Under the pieces are notes generated by a model. The model searched no databases, had not been told where the DNA came from, and saw only the letters and a program-made list of their open reading frames with translations. DNA of 64,000 nucleotides, from NCBI GenBank assembly GCA_944384235.1, contig CALWSP010000001.1, positions 1 to 64,000 on the forward strand, read 5' to 3'. Below are positions 43,679-52,689 of this stretch, one piece after another. The translations under genes and the position numbers were made by a program. Source of the stretch: an uncultured Clostridia bacterium (GTDB taxonomy: Bacteria; Bacillota; Clostridia; Lachnospirales; CAG-274). The stretch's first letter is position 1. Each line of letters opens with the position of its first letter.

Positions 43679-45784
43679 ATGAAAGGTTTTAAAAAATTAA
43701 CAGGAGGGCTTTTATCAGTTACTATGTTAATGTCTGCTTTTTCTGGCATTTATGTTAATGCAGCAGAGAGCGACATTGTTATAGCTAAGGGCTGGTATGA
43801 GTCTTGTTATGCAGAATGGAGCAATGAAAACGACGAGGCTAATGCTAAGGTTGAGTACAAGAATGTAAACGACAGCGTATACACTTTAGTTGACGAAGAG
43901 CTTGTTAGAAACGCTGAAAATGGAAACGGTAGAGTTGACATTGTGGGTCTTACACCTGGAAATTACAACATTAAAATTACAACAAGTTCTGGCACAGTTT
44001 TAGAAGATATTGTTAAGGTTGTGGCTTATGACCGTTCTGGTTATGCTCATTTTAACAATGAAGGTGTTGGTGCTTATAATGATGATGGTACTTTAAAGGC
44101 TGGGGCTCAAGTTTTATATGTTACAAACGAGAACAAAAACGATGTTACTTTAGGTAAGTACACTGGTATTGGAAACATTTTATCCAACGCTAACCAGTTT
44201 AGCACACCTATTGCTGTTAGAATTATTGGCAAGGTTGACACTGCTAGTAGAGATTCTGATGGTAACAAGACAACAGACTTAAATAACGGTGTTGTTGAGA
44301 TAAATGGTTTAAAAGACGAAGTGTTGACAAACGATTCTTATTTTAATATGCTTGATTTAACAGCAGCTAAGAACATTACTATTGAGGGTATTGGCGAAGG
44401 TGCTACAATTGAAAAGTGGGGTCTTAACTTTAAGAAAGAGTCTATGAACTGCGAAGTTAGAAACCTTACATTTACTAAATATCCTGAAGATGCTTGTTCT
44501 ATTGAAGGTAGCGACGCAACAAGAACAAAAACAAAGTATTTTTGGATTCACAACAATGTATTTAATGTTGGTGAAAACAAGTATGACTTAACTACTGAAA
44601 AAGATAAGGGCGAGGGTGACGGAAGTTTAGATATTAAAAGATGTGAAAATGTTACAGTTGCTTACAACCAGTTTAACGGAGTTCACAAGACTTCATTAGT
44701 TGGTAGTGGCGACAGTGTTATTCAGTATAACATTACATACAACCACAACTATTTTAACAACTCTAAGTCTAGAATGCCTCTTGTTAGACAAGCTAATGTT
44801 CATACATACAACAATTATTTTAATGGCACAACTAGTGCTTGTATAGACGCAAGAGCAAATGCTGTTGTTTTATCTGAAGGAAATTATTTTGAAAATGCAA
44901 AAAACACATATAGGATTTCAGAAAGTTCAACTGATGGCAACCCAGTTATTAAAGTTGTTGGGGACTTTGTTGACAGTGGCTCAAAGTTTACTGACAGTAG
45001 TTACATTTTAGACGATTTAAAGAGAGAAGACACATATACTGTTGATTCAAACACTAACAAGTATAAAAACTTTGACACTGATTCAGCTGTATTTTATTAT
45101 GACCAGACAAACAAAAAGTCTGATGTTATGTATTTAACAGACGCAGAAAAGGCTAAAAGTGATGTTTTAGAGTATAGTGGAGTTATGAAAAATGGTGCAA
45201 ATGTGTTAAACTTAACAAATGTTCCAGATGTTACAACTACAACAACAGAAAGCACAACAGAAACTACTACAGCTACAACAACTGAAAGTACAACAGAAAC
45301 TACTACAGCTACAACAACTGAAAGTACAACAGAAACTACTACAGCTACAACAACTGAAAGCACAACAGAAACTACTACAGCTACAACAACTGAAAGCACA
45401 ACAGAAACTACTACAGTTACAACAACAGAAAGTACAACTGAAACTACTACAGCTACAACAACTGAAAGCACAACAGTGAGTGCAACAACTACAACTGAAA
45501 CAACAACAGAAAGCACAACAGAGGACACAACAAACGGAAATGATGACCCATCTGAAATTAGTTTAATATTTGGTGATTCTAACAGAGATGGCCAATTAGA
45601 CATTAAAGATATTACTGCTCTTTTAAACTATGTTTTAACTGGAGAAGAAGTTGAAATGATGAAAGAAGAGTCTTATATGCTTTATCTTGATGTGAACAAA
45701 GATGGATATATTAACACTGCTGATGTGACAATTATGTTACAGAAAGTGCTTGATAGCGAGTATTTAATGCCTTGTGAAAAGTAA
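43679..45784 (+). CDS. Secreted pectate lyase (PL1-like) with dockerin
   Basis: A 701-residue protein with a Sec signal peptide (cleavage near VNAAES). After an N-terminal beta domain (about 30-125) comes a right-handed beta-helix of pectate lyase family 1 type (NITIEGIGEGATI, NNVFNV, DIKRCENVTVAYNQF, NHNYFNNSKSRMPLVRQANVH with the catalytic Arg region, VHTYNNYF). A Thr/Glu/Ser linker of 12-residue repeats (about 518-620) precedes a type I dockerin (FGDSNRDGQLDIKDITALL, then LDVNKDGYINTADVTIML) with two Ca2+-binding loops. It degrades pectate and could dock onto a cohesin scaffold; no scaffoldin is in the window. RBS AGGAGG. Confidence 0.9.
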   Translation: MKGFKKLTGGLLSVTMLMSAFSGIYVNAAESDIVIAKGWYESCYAEWSNENDEANAKVEYKNVNDSVYTLVDEELVRNAENGNGRVDIVGLTPGNYNIKITTSSGTVLEDIVKVVAYDRSGYAHFNNEGVGAYNDDGTLKAGAQVLYVTNENKNDVTLGKYTGIGNILSNANQFSTPIAVRIIGKVDTASRDSDGNKTTDLNNGVVEINGLKDEVLTNDSYFNMLDLTAAKNITIEGIGEGATIEKWGLNFKKESMNCEVRNLTFTKYPEDACSIEGSDATRTKTKYFWIHNNVFNVGENKYDLTTEKDKGEGDGSLDIKRCENVTVAYNQFNGVHKTSLVGSGDSVIQYNITYNHNYFNNSKSRMPLVRQANVHTYNNYFNGTTSACIDARANAVVLSEGNYFENAKNTYRISESSTDGNPVIKVVGDFVDSGSKFTDSSYILDDLKREDTYTVDSNTNKYKNFDTDSAVFYYDQTNKKSDVMYLTDAEKAKSDVLEYSGVMKNGANVLNLTNVPDVTTTTTESTTETTTATTTESTTETTTATTTESTTETTTATTTESTTETTTATTTESTTETTTVTTTESTTETTTATTTESTTVSATTTTETTTESTTEDTTNGNDDPSEISLIFGDSNRDGQLDIKDITALLNYVLTGEEVEMMKEESYMLYLDVNKDGYINTADVTIMLQKVLDSEYLMPCEK
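45229..45530 (+). repeat. 36-bp coding tandem repeats in the dockerin linker
   Basis: About six copies of a 36-bp unit encoding TTTESTTETTTA, differing mainly by synonymous changes (AGT/AGC, ACA/ACT) and one Ala-to-Val. The last units are degenerate. A probable O-glycosylated flexible linker, prone to length change by slippage. Confidence 0.9.
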
Positions 45785-45789
45785 GAATT

Positions 45790-45818
45790 AAAAGAGCCGA
45801 TTATTCGGCTCTTTTTTT
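45790..45818 (+). terminator. Pectate lyase terminator
   Basis: AAAAGAGCCGA/TCGGCTCTTTT around TTA, then more T. Confidence 0.9.
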
Positions 45819-45905
45819 ATACTAAAGATTTTTAATTTATTAAGCCTTTATTAATAGATATTTTAAAGTTTTATATAAAAAAATTAATAAAATTGACATA
45901 TTCTA

Positions 45906-45934
45906 TTGAAATATAAATAGTATTATTGTATAAT
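45906..45934 (+). promoter_or_regulatory. Promoter of the cellulose/CotH operon
   Basis: TTGAAA (45906-45911), 17-bp spacer, TATAAT (45929-45934). A second -35-like TTGACA lies at 45893 but is wrongly spaced. Confidence 0.65.
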
Positions 45935-45990
45935 CGGTATTAGATTTTCAATTACATTAGGTAATTTAAATAAAATTTGGAGGAAGAAAA

Positions 45991-46677
45991 ATGTCTGAAG
46001 TTTTAAGGAGGGAATGTAAATATCTTTTAAACTATGATTATTATTGTAGTTTAAGGCACAAAGCTAGTTTTTTACTAAAGAAAGATATTCATAACGATTT
46101 AAATGGATATAATGTTAGGTCACTTTATTTTGACACATTATATAACAAAGATTATGAAGAAAAAGTTGAAGGCTTTGAAAAAAGAATTAAAATTAGAGTT
46201 AGAAACTATGACATTAAAAGCGACAAGTTTAAACTTGAAGTTAAAAGCAAGGCAGGGGATTTGCAAAGGAAAGTTTCAATTAATATAAACAGAGAAAATG
46301 TTTATAGTATGTGTAATGGGGATTATCAGTTCTTATTAGAGAAAAAGGATAATTTATGTAAAAAGTTATATTTTTATATGAATGAAAATATGTATAAGCC
46401 TGTTTCTGTTATTGAATATAAAAGGGAGGCTTTTATTGGGAATATTAATGATGTTAGAATTACATTTGATTCCAAAATTATGGCAAGCCCTATTACAGAT
46501 AATTTTTTTGTTGAAAAACCTTTTCTTATGCCAATAGGTGATTTTGACAAAGTTGTTTTAGAGGTTAAATACAACAACTTTTTACCAGAATTTATTAAAA
46601 ATGTCATATCTTTATCAGCTCAAGAACAAATTTCATATAGCAAGTATTATATGAGCAGATGTATGTTTTTAAATTAA
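45991..46677 (+). CDS. VTC-domain protein (polyphosphate polymerase-like)
   Basis: A 228-residue protein: RRECKYLLNYDYY, RSLYFDT, KRIKIRVRNYD, KLEVKSK, VIEYKREAF, LEVKYNNFLP, with the basic and acidic residues that line the VTC/CYTH-like tunnel. VTC domains polymerise polyphosphate in eukaryotes. In bacteria they commonly sit beside DUF4956 and CotH genes, as here, with unproven function. RBS GGAGG. Confidence 0.85.
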   Translation: MSEVLRRECKYLLNYDYYCSLRHKASFLLKKDIHNDLNGYNVRSLYFDTLYNKDYEEKVEGFEKRIKIRVRNYDIKSDKFKLEVKSKAGDLQRKVSININRENVYSMCNGDYQFLLEKKDNLCKKLYFYMNENMYKPVSVIEYKREAFIGNINDVRITFDSKIMASPITDNFFVEKPFLMPIGDFDKVVLEVKYNNFLPEFIKNVISLSAQEQISYSKYYMSRCMFLN

Positions 46678-46689
46678 GGAGGAATTAAA

Positions 46690-47370
46690 ATGAAAGAAGA
46701 AATTTTTGGTTATTTATCATCAGGTATGGGTGTTCTTACTTTAAATGAAATTATTTTAAATTTTATTGTGGCAGTTATTTTAAGTTGCGTTATTTACATA
46801 GCTTATAAAATTACTCATTCTGGCGCTTTATATAGTTCTAGATTTAATGTTTCTATATCTATGTTAACTTTAATTACTACTCTTGTTATGGAAGTTATTG
46901 GAAACAACATTGCTTTATCTCTTGGTATGGTTGGCGCTTTATCTATTGTTAGATTTAGAACAGCAATTAAAGATTCAAGAGATACTGCGTTTATATTTTG
47001 GGGCATAGCTGTTGGTATATGTTGCGGTGTTTCTGAATATGTTATTGCTTGTGTTGGCACTGTTGTTATTTTTGTGTTTTTAATGGTTTTTGGAAATGTA
47101 AAAAACAACGACAGATATTTACTTGTTATTGTTGGAAAGAGTGAGTGTAGAGAAAAGGTTGACAATTTGATTGAAGAAGAATTTAAAAACAAGGCTAGGC
47201 TTTGTGTTAGAAACACTAGCAGGGATAGTGTTGAAATTATTTATGAGCTAACAAAGAAGATGATTGACAAGTATAACACTGGAAACAACGACATTGTTAG
47301 CAACCTTTACAAGATAGATGATGTAGAACAAGTTAATATAATTGCCCAAAGTGAAGATGTGAGCAGATAG
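46690..47370 (+). CDS. DUF4956 membrane protein
   Basis: A 226-residue protein with about four hydrophobic segments in residues 15-145 and the family core SLGMVGALSIVRFRTAIKDSRD. The C-terminal ~85 residues are cytoplasmic. Conserved neighbour of VTC and CotH genes. Function unknown. RBS AGGAGG. Confidence 0.88.
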   Translation: MKEEIFGYLSSGMGVLTLNEIILNFIVAVILSCVIYIAYKITHSGALYSSRFNVSISMLTLITTLVMEVIGNNIALSLGMVGALSIVRFRTAIKDSRDTAFIFWGIAVGICCGVSEYVIACVGTVVIFVFLMVFGNVKNNDRYLLVIVGKSECREKVDNLIEEEFKNKARLCVRNTSRDSVEIIYELTKKMIDKYNTGNNDIVSNLYKIDDVEQVNIIAQSEDVSR

Positions 47371-47383
47371 GCAGGGTGTTTTT

Positions 47384-48952
47384 ATGGGTAGTTATAAAAA
47401 ATTTTATTTATTAACTTCAATTTTAATTTTTTTAGTTTTAATTATTTATTTTTTATCTAATGGTTTAAAAGAAAATCAAGGTGGGTATGAAAGTTTAAAG
47501 CCTGCTACAAAAGAGGAAAACCCTCTTGAGTATTTAAACGAGGATTTTACTATTAAAGAAGGGTTTAAAACTAATTTACCTATTGTTTTAATTGACACTA
47601 ACGGTGTTGAGCCGCCTATTTCAAGTGTATACAACCAAAAGGAAAACAGGCAAATTCTTATTAATGGTTTGGAAAGATATGTGGATGGAAAAATATCTAT
47701 TATTGACAACGGAGAATTAAACAAAGTTAGTGACGAAGCTAAAGAAAGTTCATACATAAAAATTAGGAGAAGAGGTAATTCTTCTATGAATTATGACAAG
47801 GCTCAATACCTTGTTAAGTTAGTTGCAGAAAACGGCGAAGAAAAGGAAATGTCTATACTTGGTATGGGAGATAGCAACGAGTGGGTTATTAACGGAAGTA
47901 TGACAGACAGAAGCCTTATGAGAAACTACCTTGGATATAAATTTGCATCTAAAATTATGGAGTTTACACCTGATTTTAAGTATTGCGAGCTTATTGTTAA
48001 AAACGGCGAAAAATATGAATATAAAGGTGTATATTTAATTGGTGAAAACATTAGAAAAGATGCAGATAGGATTGACATTAAAAAGGCTGACACTAGCAAA
48101 AAATATGGTAGTTATATTTTAAGGCGTGATAGATATGACGAAAATGCTGTTTTACTTAAAACTTATTGCACTTTAAACAATTTATGTTATGGATACATAG
48201 AGTTAATATACCCTGGAGATAAAACTGTTAATGATGGATATATAGATTATGTTACAGAGGAAATAAATATTATTGAAAAGGCTTTATATTCTGGAGATAT
48301 TGATGAGTTTAGAAACTACGACAGGTATATTGATGTTGAAAGTTTTATTGACTATTTTCTTATAAATGAATTTTTTGGAAATTATGATGCTGGAAACAAT
48401 TCAACTTATATGTATAAAGACCAGGGTGGAAAGTTAAAGATGGGACCTGTTTGGGACTTTGACTCTGCAATAGACAATTTTGCAGATGCTCCTATGGAAT
48501 ATACTAACCTTTCATTTTACACTGCACCTTGGTTTGAAAAGCTAGTTAACGACAAAATTTTTATGGACAAATTAATAACTAGATTTTATGAACTTAGAAA
48601 AGGTTTATTTTCTGAGGAGAATATTGAAAACAGTGTTAACGAGGTTGAAGCTTATTTAGTTAATGCCTCTAAAAGAGAATGGGCTAGATGGAGCTACAAT
48701 GAATACAACGAATATAGTTTAAAGGACTTTGAGGACAATGGTGAAACTATATACAGAGAGTCTACTGACTACAATCAAGAAATATACAAAATTAAGACTG
48801 TTTTGAAAAAGCATTGCGAAGCAATGGCACCTAGACTTGTTGAGCTTGAGCGTATGGCTACTTTAAATTCTGGTTATTTACAGCCTAAGTATATATTAAT
48901 GTTATTGGCTTTAGTATTTATAGTTCCTATTTGGTACATTGGCAGGCTTTAG
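47384..48952 (+). CDS. CotH-family protein kinase-like, membrane-anchored
   Basis: A 522-residue protein with an N-terminal hydrophobic anchor (8-24) and a C-terminal hydrophobic segment (about 501-518). The extracytoplasmic CotH domain has RRRGNSSMNYDKAQYLVKL, YLIGENIRKDADRIDI and the metal-binding GPVWDFDSAID. CotH proteins phosphorylate secreted or spore-coat proteins. Here the operon suggests a surface target linked to exopolysaccharide. Confidence 0.88.
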   Translation: MGSYKKFYLLTSILIFLVLIIYFLSNGLKENQGGYESLKPATKEENPLEYLNEDFTIKEGFKTNLPIVLIDTNGVEPPISSVYNQKENRQILINGLERYVDGKISIIDNGELNKVSDEAKESSYIKIRRRGNSSMNYDKAQYLVKLVAENGEEKEMSILGMGDSNEWVINGSMTDRSLMRNYLGYKFASKIMEFTPDFKYCELIVKNGEKYEYKGVYLIGENIRKDADRIDIKKADTSKKYGSYILRRDRYDENAVLLKTYCTLNNLCYGYIELIYPGDKTVNDGYIDYVTEEINIIEKALYSGDIDEFRNYDRYIDVESFIDYFLINEFFGNYDAGNNSTYMYKDQGGKLKMGPVWDFDSAIDNFADAPMEYTNLSFYTAPWFEKLVNDKIFMDKLITRFYELRKGLFSEENIENSVNEVEAYLVNASKREWARWSYNEYNEYSLKDFEDNGETIYRESTDYNQEIYKIKTVLKKHCEAMAPRLVELERMATLNSGYLQPKYILMLLALVFIVPIWYIGRL

Positions 48953-48962
48953 GAGTGGAAGT

Positions 48963-49142
48963 ATGGTATTTAGTGAAAATTTTTTAGATGAGATAGAAGT
49001 TATTTATCAAGATATTTATTTTGGTTTGAAATTTTTAGATTTTAGTTTTGTTTTGAATTTTGCTAGGTTTTTATTAATTTTTGGTTTACTTTTTTGTTTT
49101 ATTAATTTTTTAGTTATATGGTTTAGAGAAAGGAAGGATTAA
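48963..49142 (+). CDS. Small single-pass membrane protein
   Basis: A 59-residue protein; ATG at 48963 after GGAGTGGAAG. Acidic N-terminal third (SENFLDEIEVIYQDIYF), one hydrophobic helix (about 27-53) and a basic/acidic tail RERKD. Its stop directly precedes the MBOAT start (TAAATG). It may be a membrane subunit comparable to the small protein of clostridial ccs operons; this is inference. Confidence 0.65.
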   Translation: MVFSENFLDEIEVIYQDIYFGLKFLDFSFVLNFARFLLIFGLLFCFINFLVIWFRERKD

Positions 49143-50591
49143 ATGTTATTTTCAAGTATTGTTTTTCTTTTCTATTTCTTACCAATAGTTTTGATAGTAT
49201 ATTTTTTATTATCATTTTCAAGGTTTTTACAAAATTCTTGGCTACTTATTGTTAGTTTGATTTTTTATGCTTGGGGTGAGCCTAAAAATATTGTTATTAT
49301 GATTGGGTCTATTTTATTTAACAGTGTGTTTGGGCTTTTAATTGAAAAAAACAGAAAAAGAAAAGACATTTGCAAATTGTTTTTGATTATTGCTATTGTT
49401 CTTAATGTTTCAATTCTTTTTGTTTACAAGTATTTAAACTTTTTTATTGAGAATATAAACATTTCCCAAGGAAAGGAAATTTTACCTATTTTAAAATTAT
49501 CTTTACCTATTGGTATTTCATTTTTTACTTTTCAGGCTTTATCTTATGTTATAGATGTGTATAAAGGAAAGACAAAGGCTGAAAAAAACATATTTAAAGT
49601 TGGGTTATATATTTCCTTTTTTCCTCAGTTAATTGCTGGGCCTATTGTTCAATACAACGACATTGCTGAGCAGCTTGGAAACAGAAAAGTTACTTTTAGA
49701 AAGTTATCTATTGGTTGTTGCAGGTTTGTTGCTGGGCTTGCTAAAAAGATTATATTGGCTAATAGTATGGCTGGGCTTGCAGAAAATATTTTTAGCTGGT
49801 CATCTATTGGTACTCACAGCTATGTTGTTCCATCTTCTTTAGCTTGGATTGGTGCTATTGCTTATGCTTTTCAAATTTATTTTGATTTTTCTGCATATTC
49901 TGATATGGCTATTGGGCTTGGGCTTATGTTTGGATTTAAATTTAAGGAAAACTTTAATTTTCCTTATGTGTCAAAATCTATTAGTGAGTTTTGGAGAAGG
50001 TGGCATATATCCCTTACTGACTGGTTTAAGGAATATGTTTATTTTCCTCTTGGTGGGTCAAGGGTTAAAAACAAGGACCATCTTGCGAGAAACCTTTTAA
50101 TTGTTTGGGTGTTGACTGGATTATGGCACGGAGCAGAATGGACCTTTTTAGTTTGGGGTGTTTGGAACTTTGTTTTTATTTTATTTGAGAAATTTACTAA
50201 ATTTCATTTAAAGTTAGAAAAGATTCCTATATTTTCCCATCTTTATGTTGTTTTTGTTTTTGTTATTGGTTGGGTTATTTTTAGAGCAAATGACTTATAC
50301 CAAGCTGGTTTAATGATTATGAATATGTTTATGTTAAACAAAAACGGTTTTTATTCTAATATGGTTCCTATTATTTTGAAGGAATACGCTTTTATATTTT
50401 TAATGTGTTTTGTTTTTGCAACACCTATAACAAGAAAGACAAACGAATATTTAATGTATAAAAAAATTGATGGAAAAAACAGTGTTGTTTACACTGTGTT
50501 TTATCCTGTTGTTATGATGATGTTATTTGCAATTTCTGTTTCTTACTTAGCAACTGGAAGTTACAACCCATTTATTTATTTCAATTTTTAG
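49143..50591 (+). CDS. MBOAT O-acyltransferase (AlgI/CcsI-like)
   Basis: A 482-residue polytopic membrane enzyme: SSIVFLFYFLPIVLI start, PIGISFFTFQALSYVIDVYKG, FPQLIAGPIVQYND, WRRWHISLTDWFKEYVYFPLGGSR, and catalytic His in LTGLWHGAEWTFLVWG. AlgI-type MBOATs move acyl groups across the membrane to acetylate exopolysaccharide. The context (cellulose synthase downstream) suggests cellulose acetylation. Confidence 0.92.
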   Translation: MLFSSIVFLFYFLPIVLIVYFLLSFSRFLQNSWLLIVSLIFYAWGEPKNIVIMIGSILFNSVFGLLIEKNRKRKDICKLFLIIAIVLNVSILFVYKYLNFFIENINISQGKEILPILKLSLPIGISFFTFQALSYVIDVYKGKTKAEKNIFKVGLYISFFPQLIAGPIVQYNDIAEQLGNRKVTFRKLSIGCCRFVAGLAKKIILANSMAGLAENIFSWSSIGTHSYVVPSSLAWIGAIAYAFQIYFDFSAYSDMAIGLGLMFGFKFKENFNFPYVSKSISEFWRRWHISLTDWFKEYVYFPLGGSRVKNKDHLARNLLIVWVLTGLWHGAEWTFLVWGVWNFVFILFEKFTKFHLKLEKIPIFSHLYVVFVFVIGWVIFRANDLYQAGLMIMNMFMLNKNGFYSNMVPIILKEYAFIFLMCFVFATPITRKTNEYLMYKKIDGKNSVVYTVFYPVVMMMLFAISVSYLATGSYNPFIYFNF

Positions 50592-50608
50592 TGTAAAGGG
50601 GTGATTTG

Positions 50609-51838
50609 GTGGAGTTACATTATTTTTTGCGAAAGTATATATTTTGTGTTATATTTCTTTTTAGTATTTTTGCTTACAGTTTTATTAACATTTACAGCAA
50701 CAAAGACAAATTAAAGGCTGAAATTAAAGAATGTATTAGTTTAATTGAAAAGGAAGAAGTAGGTAGCGCTATTAACAGTTTTGATGAATATGCTAAATCA
50801 TCGTTATATAAAAAAATGTCTTTTATAGAAATGTATGGCTTTTTTCAAAAGTTATTATACAAAAACGAAATAAATAATTTTGAATATGTTAAGGATAAAG
50901 ATGGTTTTTTACATTTTACTGAGTTTTACAAAGGCATAGAAAACGATTATGACAAGTATGCTAGGCAAGTTAGGAGATTGGCAGAAAATGCTAAAAACCC
51001 TAATTGCAAAACAATTTTTGTCAACCCTTTAGGTTTATATATTGAGAATATTACAAGAATAAATGATGGGTATAACCCTGCTAAGTATGACAAAGAGCAG
51101 GACGAGTTTTTATTTAATTTATATGAAAACAATGTTAAAGTTTTAGACACTAGAAAAACTATATTAGAAAAAAATAAAAACAAAGAAGAGTTGTTTTACA
51201 AAACTGACCACCACTGGACAACTCAAGCTGAGTTTTATGCTTTTTGTGACATTGTGGATTATTTAAACGAAAATTTTGATGCTAATTTAGATAGTGACTA
51301 TTATTTTAGGGACATTAACAACTATAATTTAAAGCTTTACAAAAATTCTTTTATTGGGTCTTTAGCTAGAAAGGCTGGAATTATATATTCTGGTAAAGAT
51401 GATTATTTATTTATTGAGCCTAAAGAACAAGGAAAATTTAGTTATTTTGCTCATATAAAAGATAATGTTGAAATTAGCAGAAGTGGAAGCTTTAAAGACG
51501 CTTTTATTGTTGAAAAGTTTTTAAAGGACCCTGACACATATACTGAGGCTAAGCATATGGCATATATAGGGGAAATTAGCCCATATGAAGTGCTTAAAAA
51601 CGAGGGTAATTCTAGCGGGCCTAAAGTTTTATTTATAAGAGATTCTTATTTATCAGCAAGTATGTGTTTTTTAGCTAATTTGTGTAGTGAAATACATAGT
51701 ATTTGGCCACTTAGTGAAAATTTAAATTTTGATATTGAAGAATTTGTTGAAGAAAATGATTTTGACTATATTATAGTTGAAGCTTATCCTGGTAATTTTA
51801 ATGAAGAATTTTTCTCATTTTACAAGGAGGCTAAGTAA
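50609..51838 (+). CDS. DHHW-family protein (AlgJ/AlgX-like acetylation partner)
   Basis: A 409-residue protein with an N-terminal signal anchor and KTDHHWTTQAEFYAF near residue 200, the DHHW signature. FIRDSYLSASMCF near residue 350 resembles the second SGNH-like block. GTG at 50609 after AAAGGGG is preferred; TTG at 50606 is possible. Such proteins complete polysaccharide O-acetylation outside the membrane with MBOAT partners. Confidence 0.85.
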   Translation: MELHYFLRKYIFCVIFLFSIFAYSFINIYSNKDKLKAEIKECISLIEKEEVGSAINSFDEYAKSSLYKKMSFIEMYGFFQKLLYKNEINNFEYVKDKDGFLHFTEFYKGIENDYDKYARQVRRLAENAKNPNCKTIFVNPLGLYIENITRINDGYNPAKYDKEQDEFLFNLYENNVKVLDTRKTILEKNKNKEELFYKTDHHWTTQAEFYAFCDIVDYLNENFDANLDSDYYFRDINNYNLKLYKNSFIGSLARKAGIIYSGKDDYLFIEPKEQGKFSYFAHIKDNVEISRSGSFKDAFIVEKFLKDPDTYTEAKHMAYIGEISPYEVLKNEGNSSGPKVLFIRDSYLSASMCFLANLCSEIHSIWPLSENLNFDIEEFVEENDFDYIIVEAYPGNFNEEFFSFYKEAK

Positions 51839-51842
51839 AGAA

Positions 51843-52673
51843 ATGGACAAAGTTAGAATTATTATTGGCTGGATTTTCTTAATTGGGATTTTATTTTTTG
51901 GATACTATTTTATTAGTGGCGTTGACAAGAAAGAAAACAATGGTGATGTTAGTGTATTTTTTCCTGAGGCAAGTGACGACAGTGATTTTATTTTTATAAA
52001 TGACGGCAATTATTGTATGTTAATTGACACAGGGTTAAAAGAGGATATTGAAAGAAACATTTCCAAGTTAAAAGAAAATGGTGTTGAAAAAATTGATGTT
52101 TTAGTTTTAACACACCCTGACAAAGACCACATTGGTGGGGCAATTGACATTTTAGAAAACTTTGAAGTTGGAGTTATATATCAGCCATATTATGATTTAG
52201 AAAACGAAGAACTTGAAAAAATAAATGATAGAATTAAAGAGCTTAAAATTAGAAGCATTATTCCAATTAGAAGCAAAAATTTTAGGTTAGGGGAAATGAC
52301 AGTTGGAATTTACCCGCCTTTTGAAAAGGAATATACAGAGGACAACAACTATTCTTTAGTTGTTTCTATTGAGCATAAAGGCGTTAATATGCTTTTTGCA
52401 GGGGATATTAAGAGAAAGAGAACAGAAGAAATTTTAAACTTTAACTGGGAAAAAGTTGACCTTTTAAAAATGCCATACCACGGAAGGTATTATTCAAATG
52501 TAGATGAATTTTTAAAGGTGTTTATGCCGAAAAACACTGTTATTACTTCAGAAAAAGCTGATATTTCTTTAAAAAGCATTTTAGATGAAATAGGTTCTAA
52601 TGTGTATTATGCTGGAAAAAGTGATTTAAAGTTTATAAGCGATGGAAAAGAGATAAATAAAAGTTTAAATTAA
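51843..52673 (+). CDS. Membrane-anchored metallo-beta-lactamase-fold hydrolase
   Basis: A 276-residue protein starting MDKVRIIIGWIFLIG (signal anchor about 5-22), followed by an MBL domain like the C-terminal domain of ComEC: VSVFFPEASDDSDFIFIND, LTHPDKDHIGGAIDIL metal motif, LFAGDIKRKR, KMPYHGRYYSN. Located outside the membrane by topology. Its role in this operon is unclear; perhaps cleavage of a phosphodiester or an activated acyl/sugar intermediate. Confidence 0.8.
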   Translation: MDKVRIIIGWIFLIGILFFGYYFISGVDKKENNGDVSVFFPEASDDSDFIFINDGNYCMLIDTGLKEDIERNISKLKENGVEKIDVLVLTHPDKDHIGGAIDILENFEVGVIYQPYYDLENEELEKINDRIKELKIRSIIPIRSKNFRLGEMTVGIYPPFEKEYTEDNNYSLVVSIEHKGVNMLFAGDIKRKRTEEILNFNWEKVDLLKMPYHGRYYSNVDEFLKVFMPKNTVITSEKADISLKSILDEIGSNVYYAGKSDLKFISDGKEINKSLN

Positions 52674-52689
52674 AAAAGGAGGTGGCATC

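Noticed and set aside
45097-45603. 168-residue minus-strand ORF rich in Val/Ser
   Set aside because: It is the complement of the Thr/Glu repeat linker in the pectate lyase; repeats create long open antisense frames.
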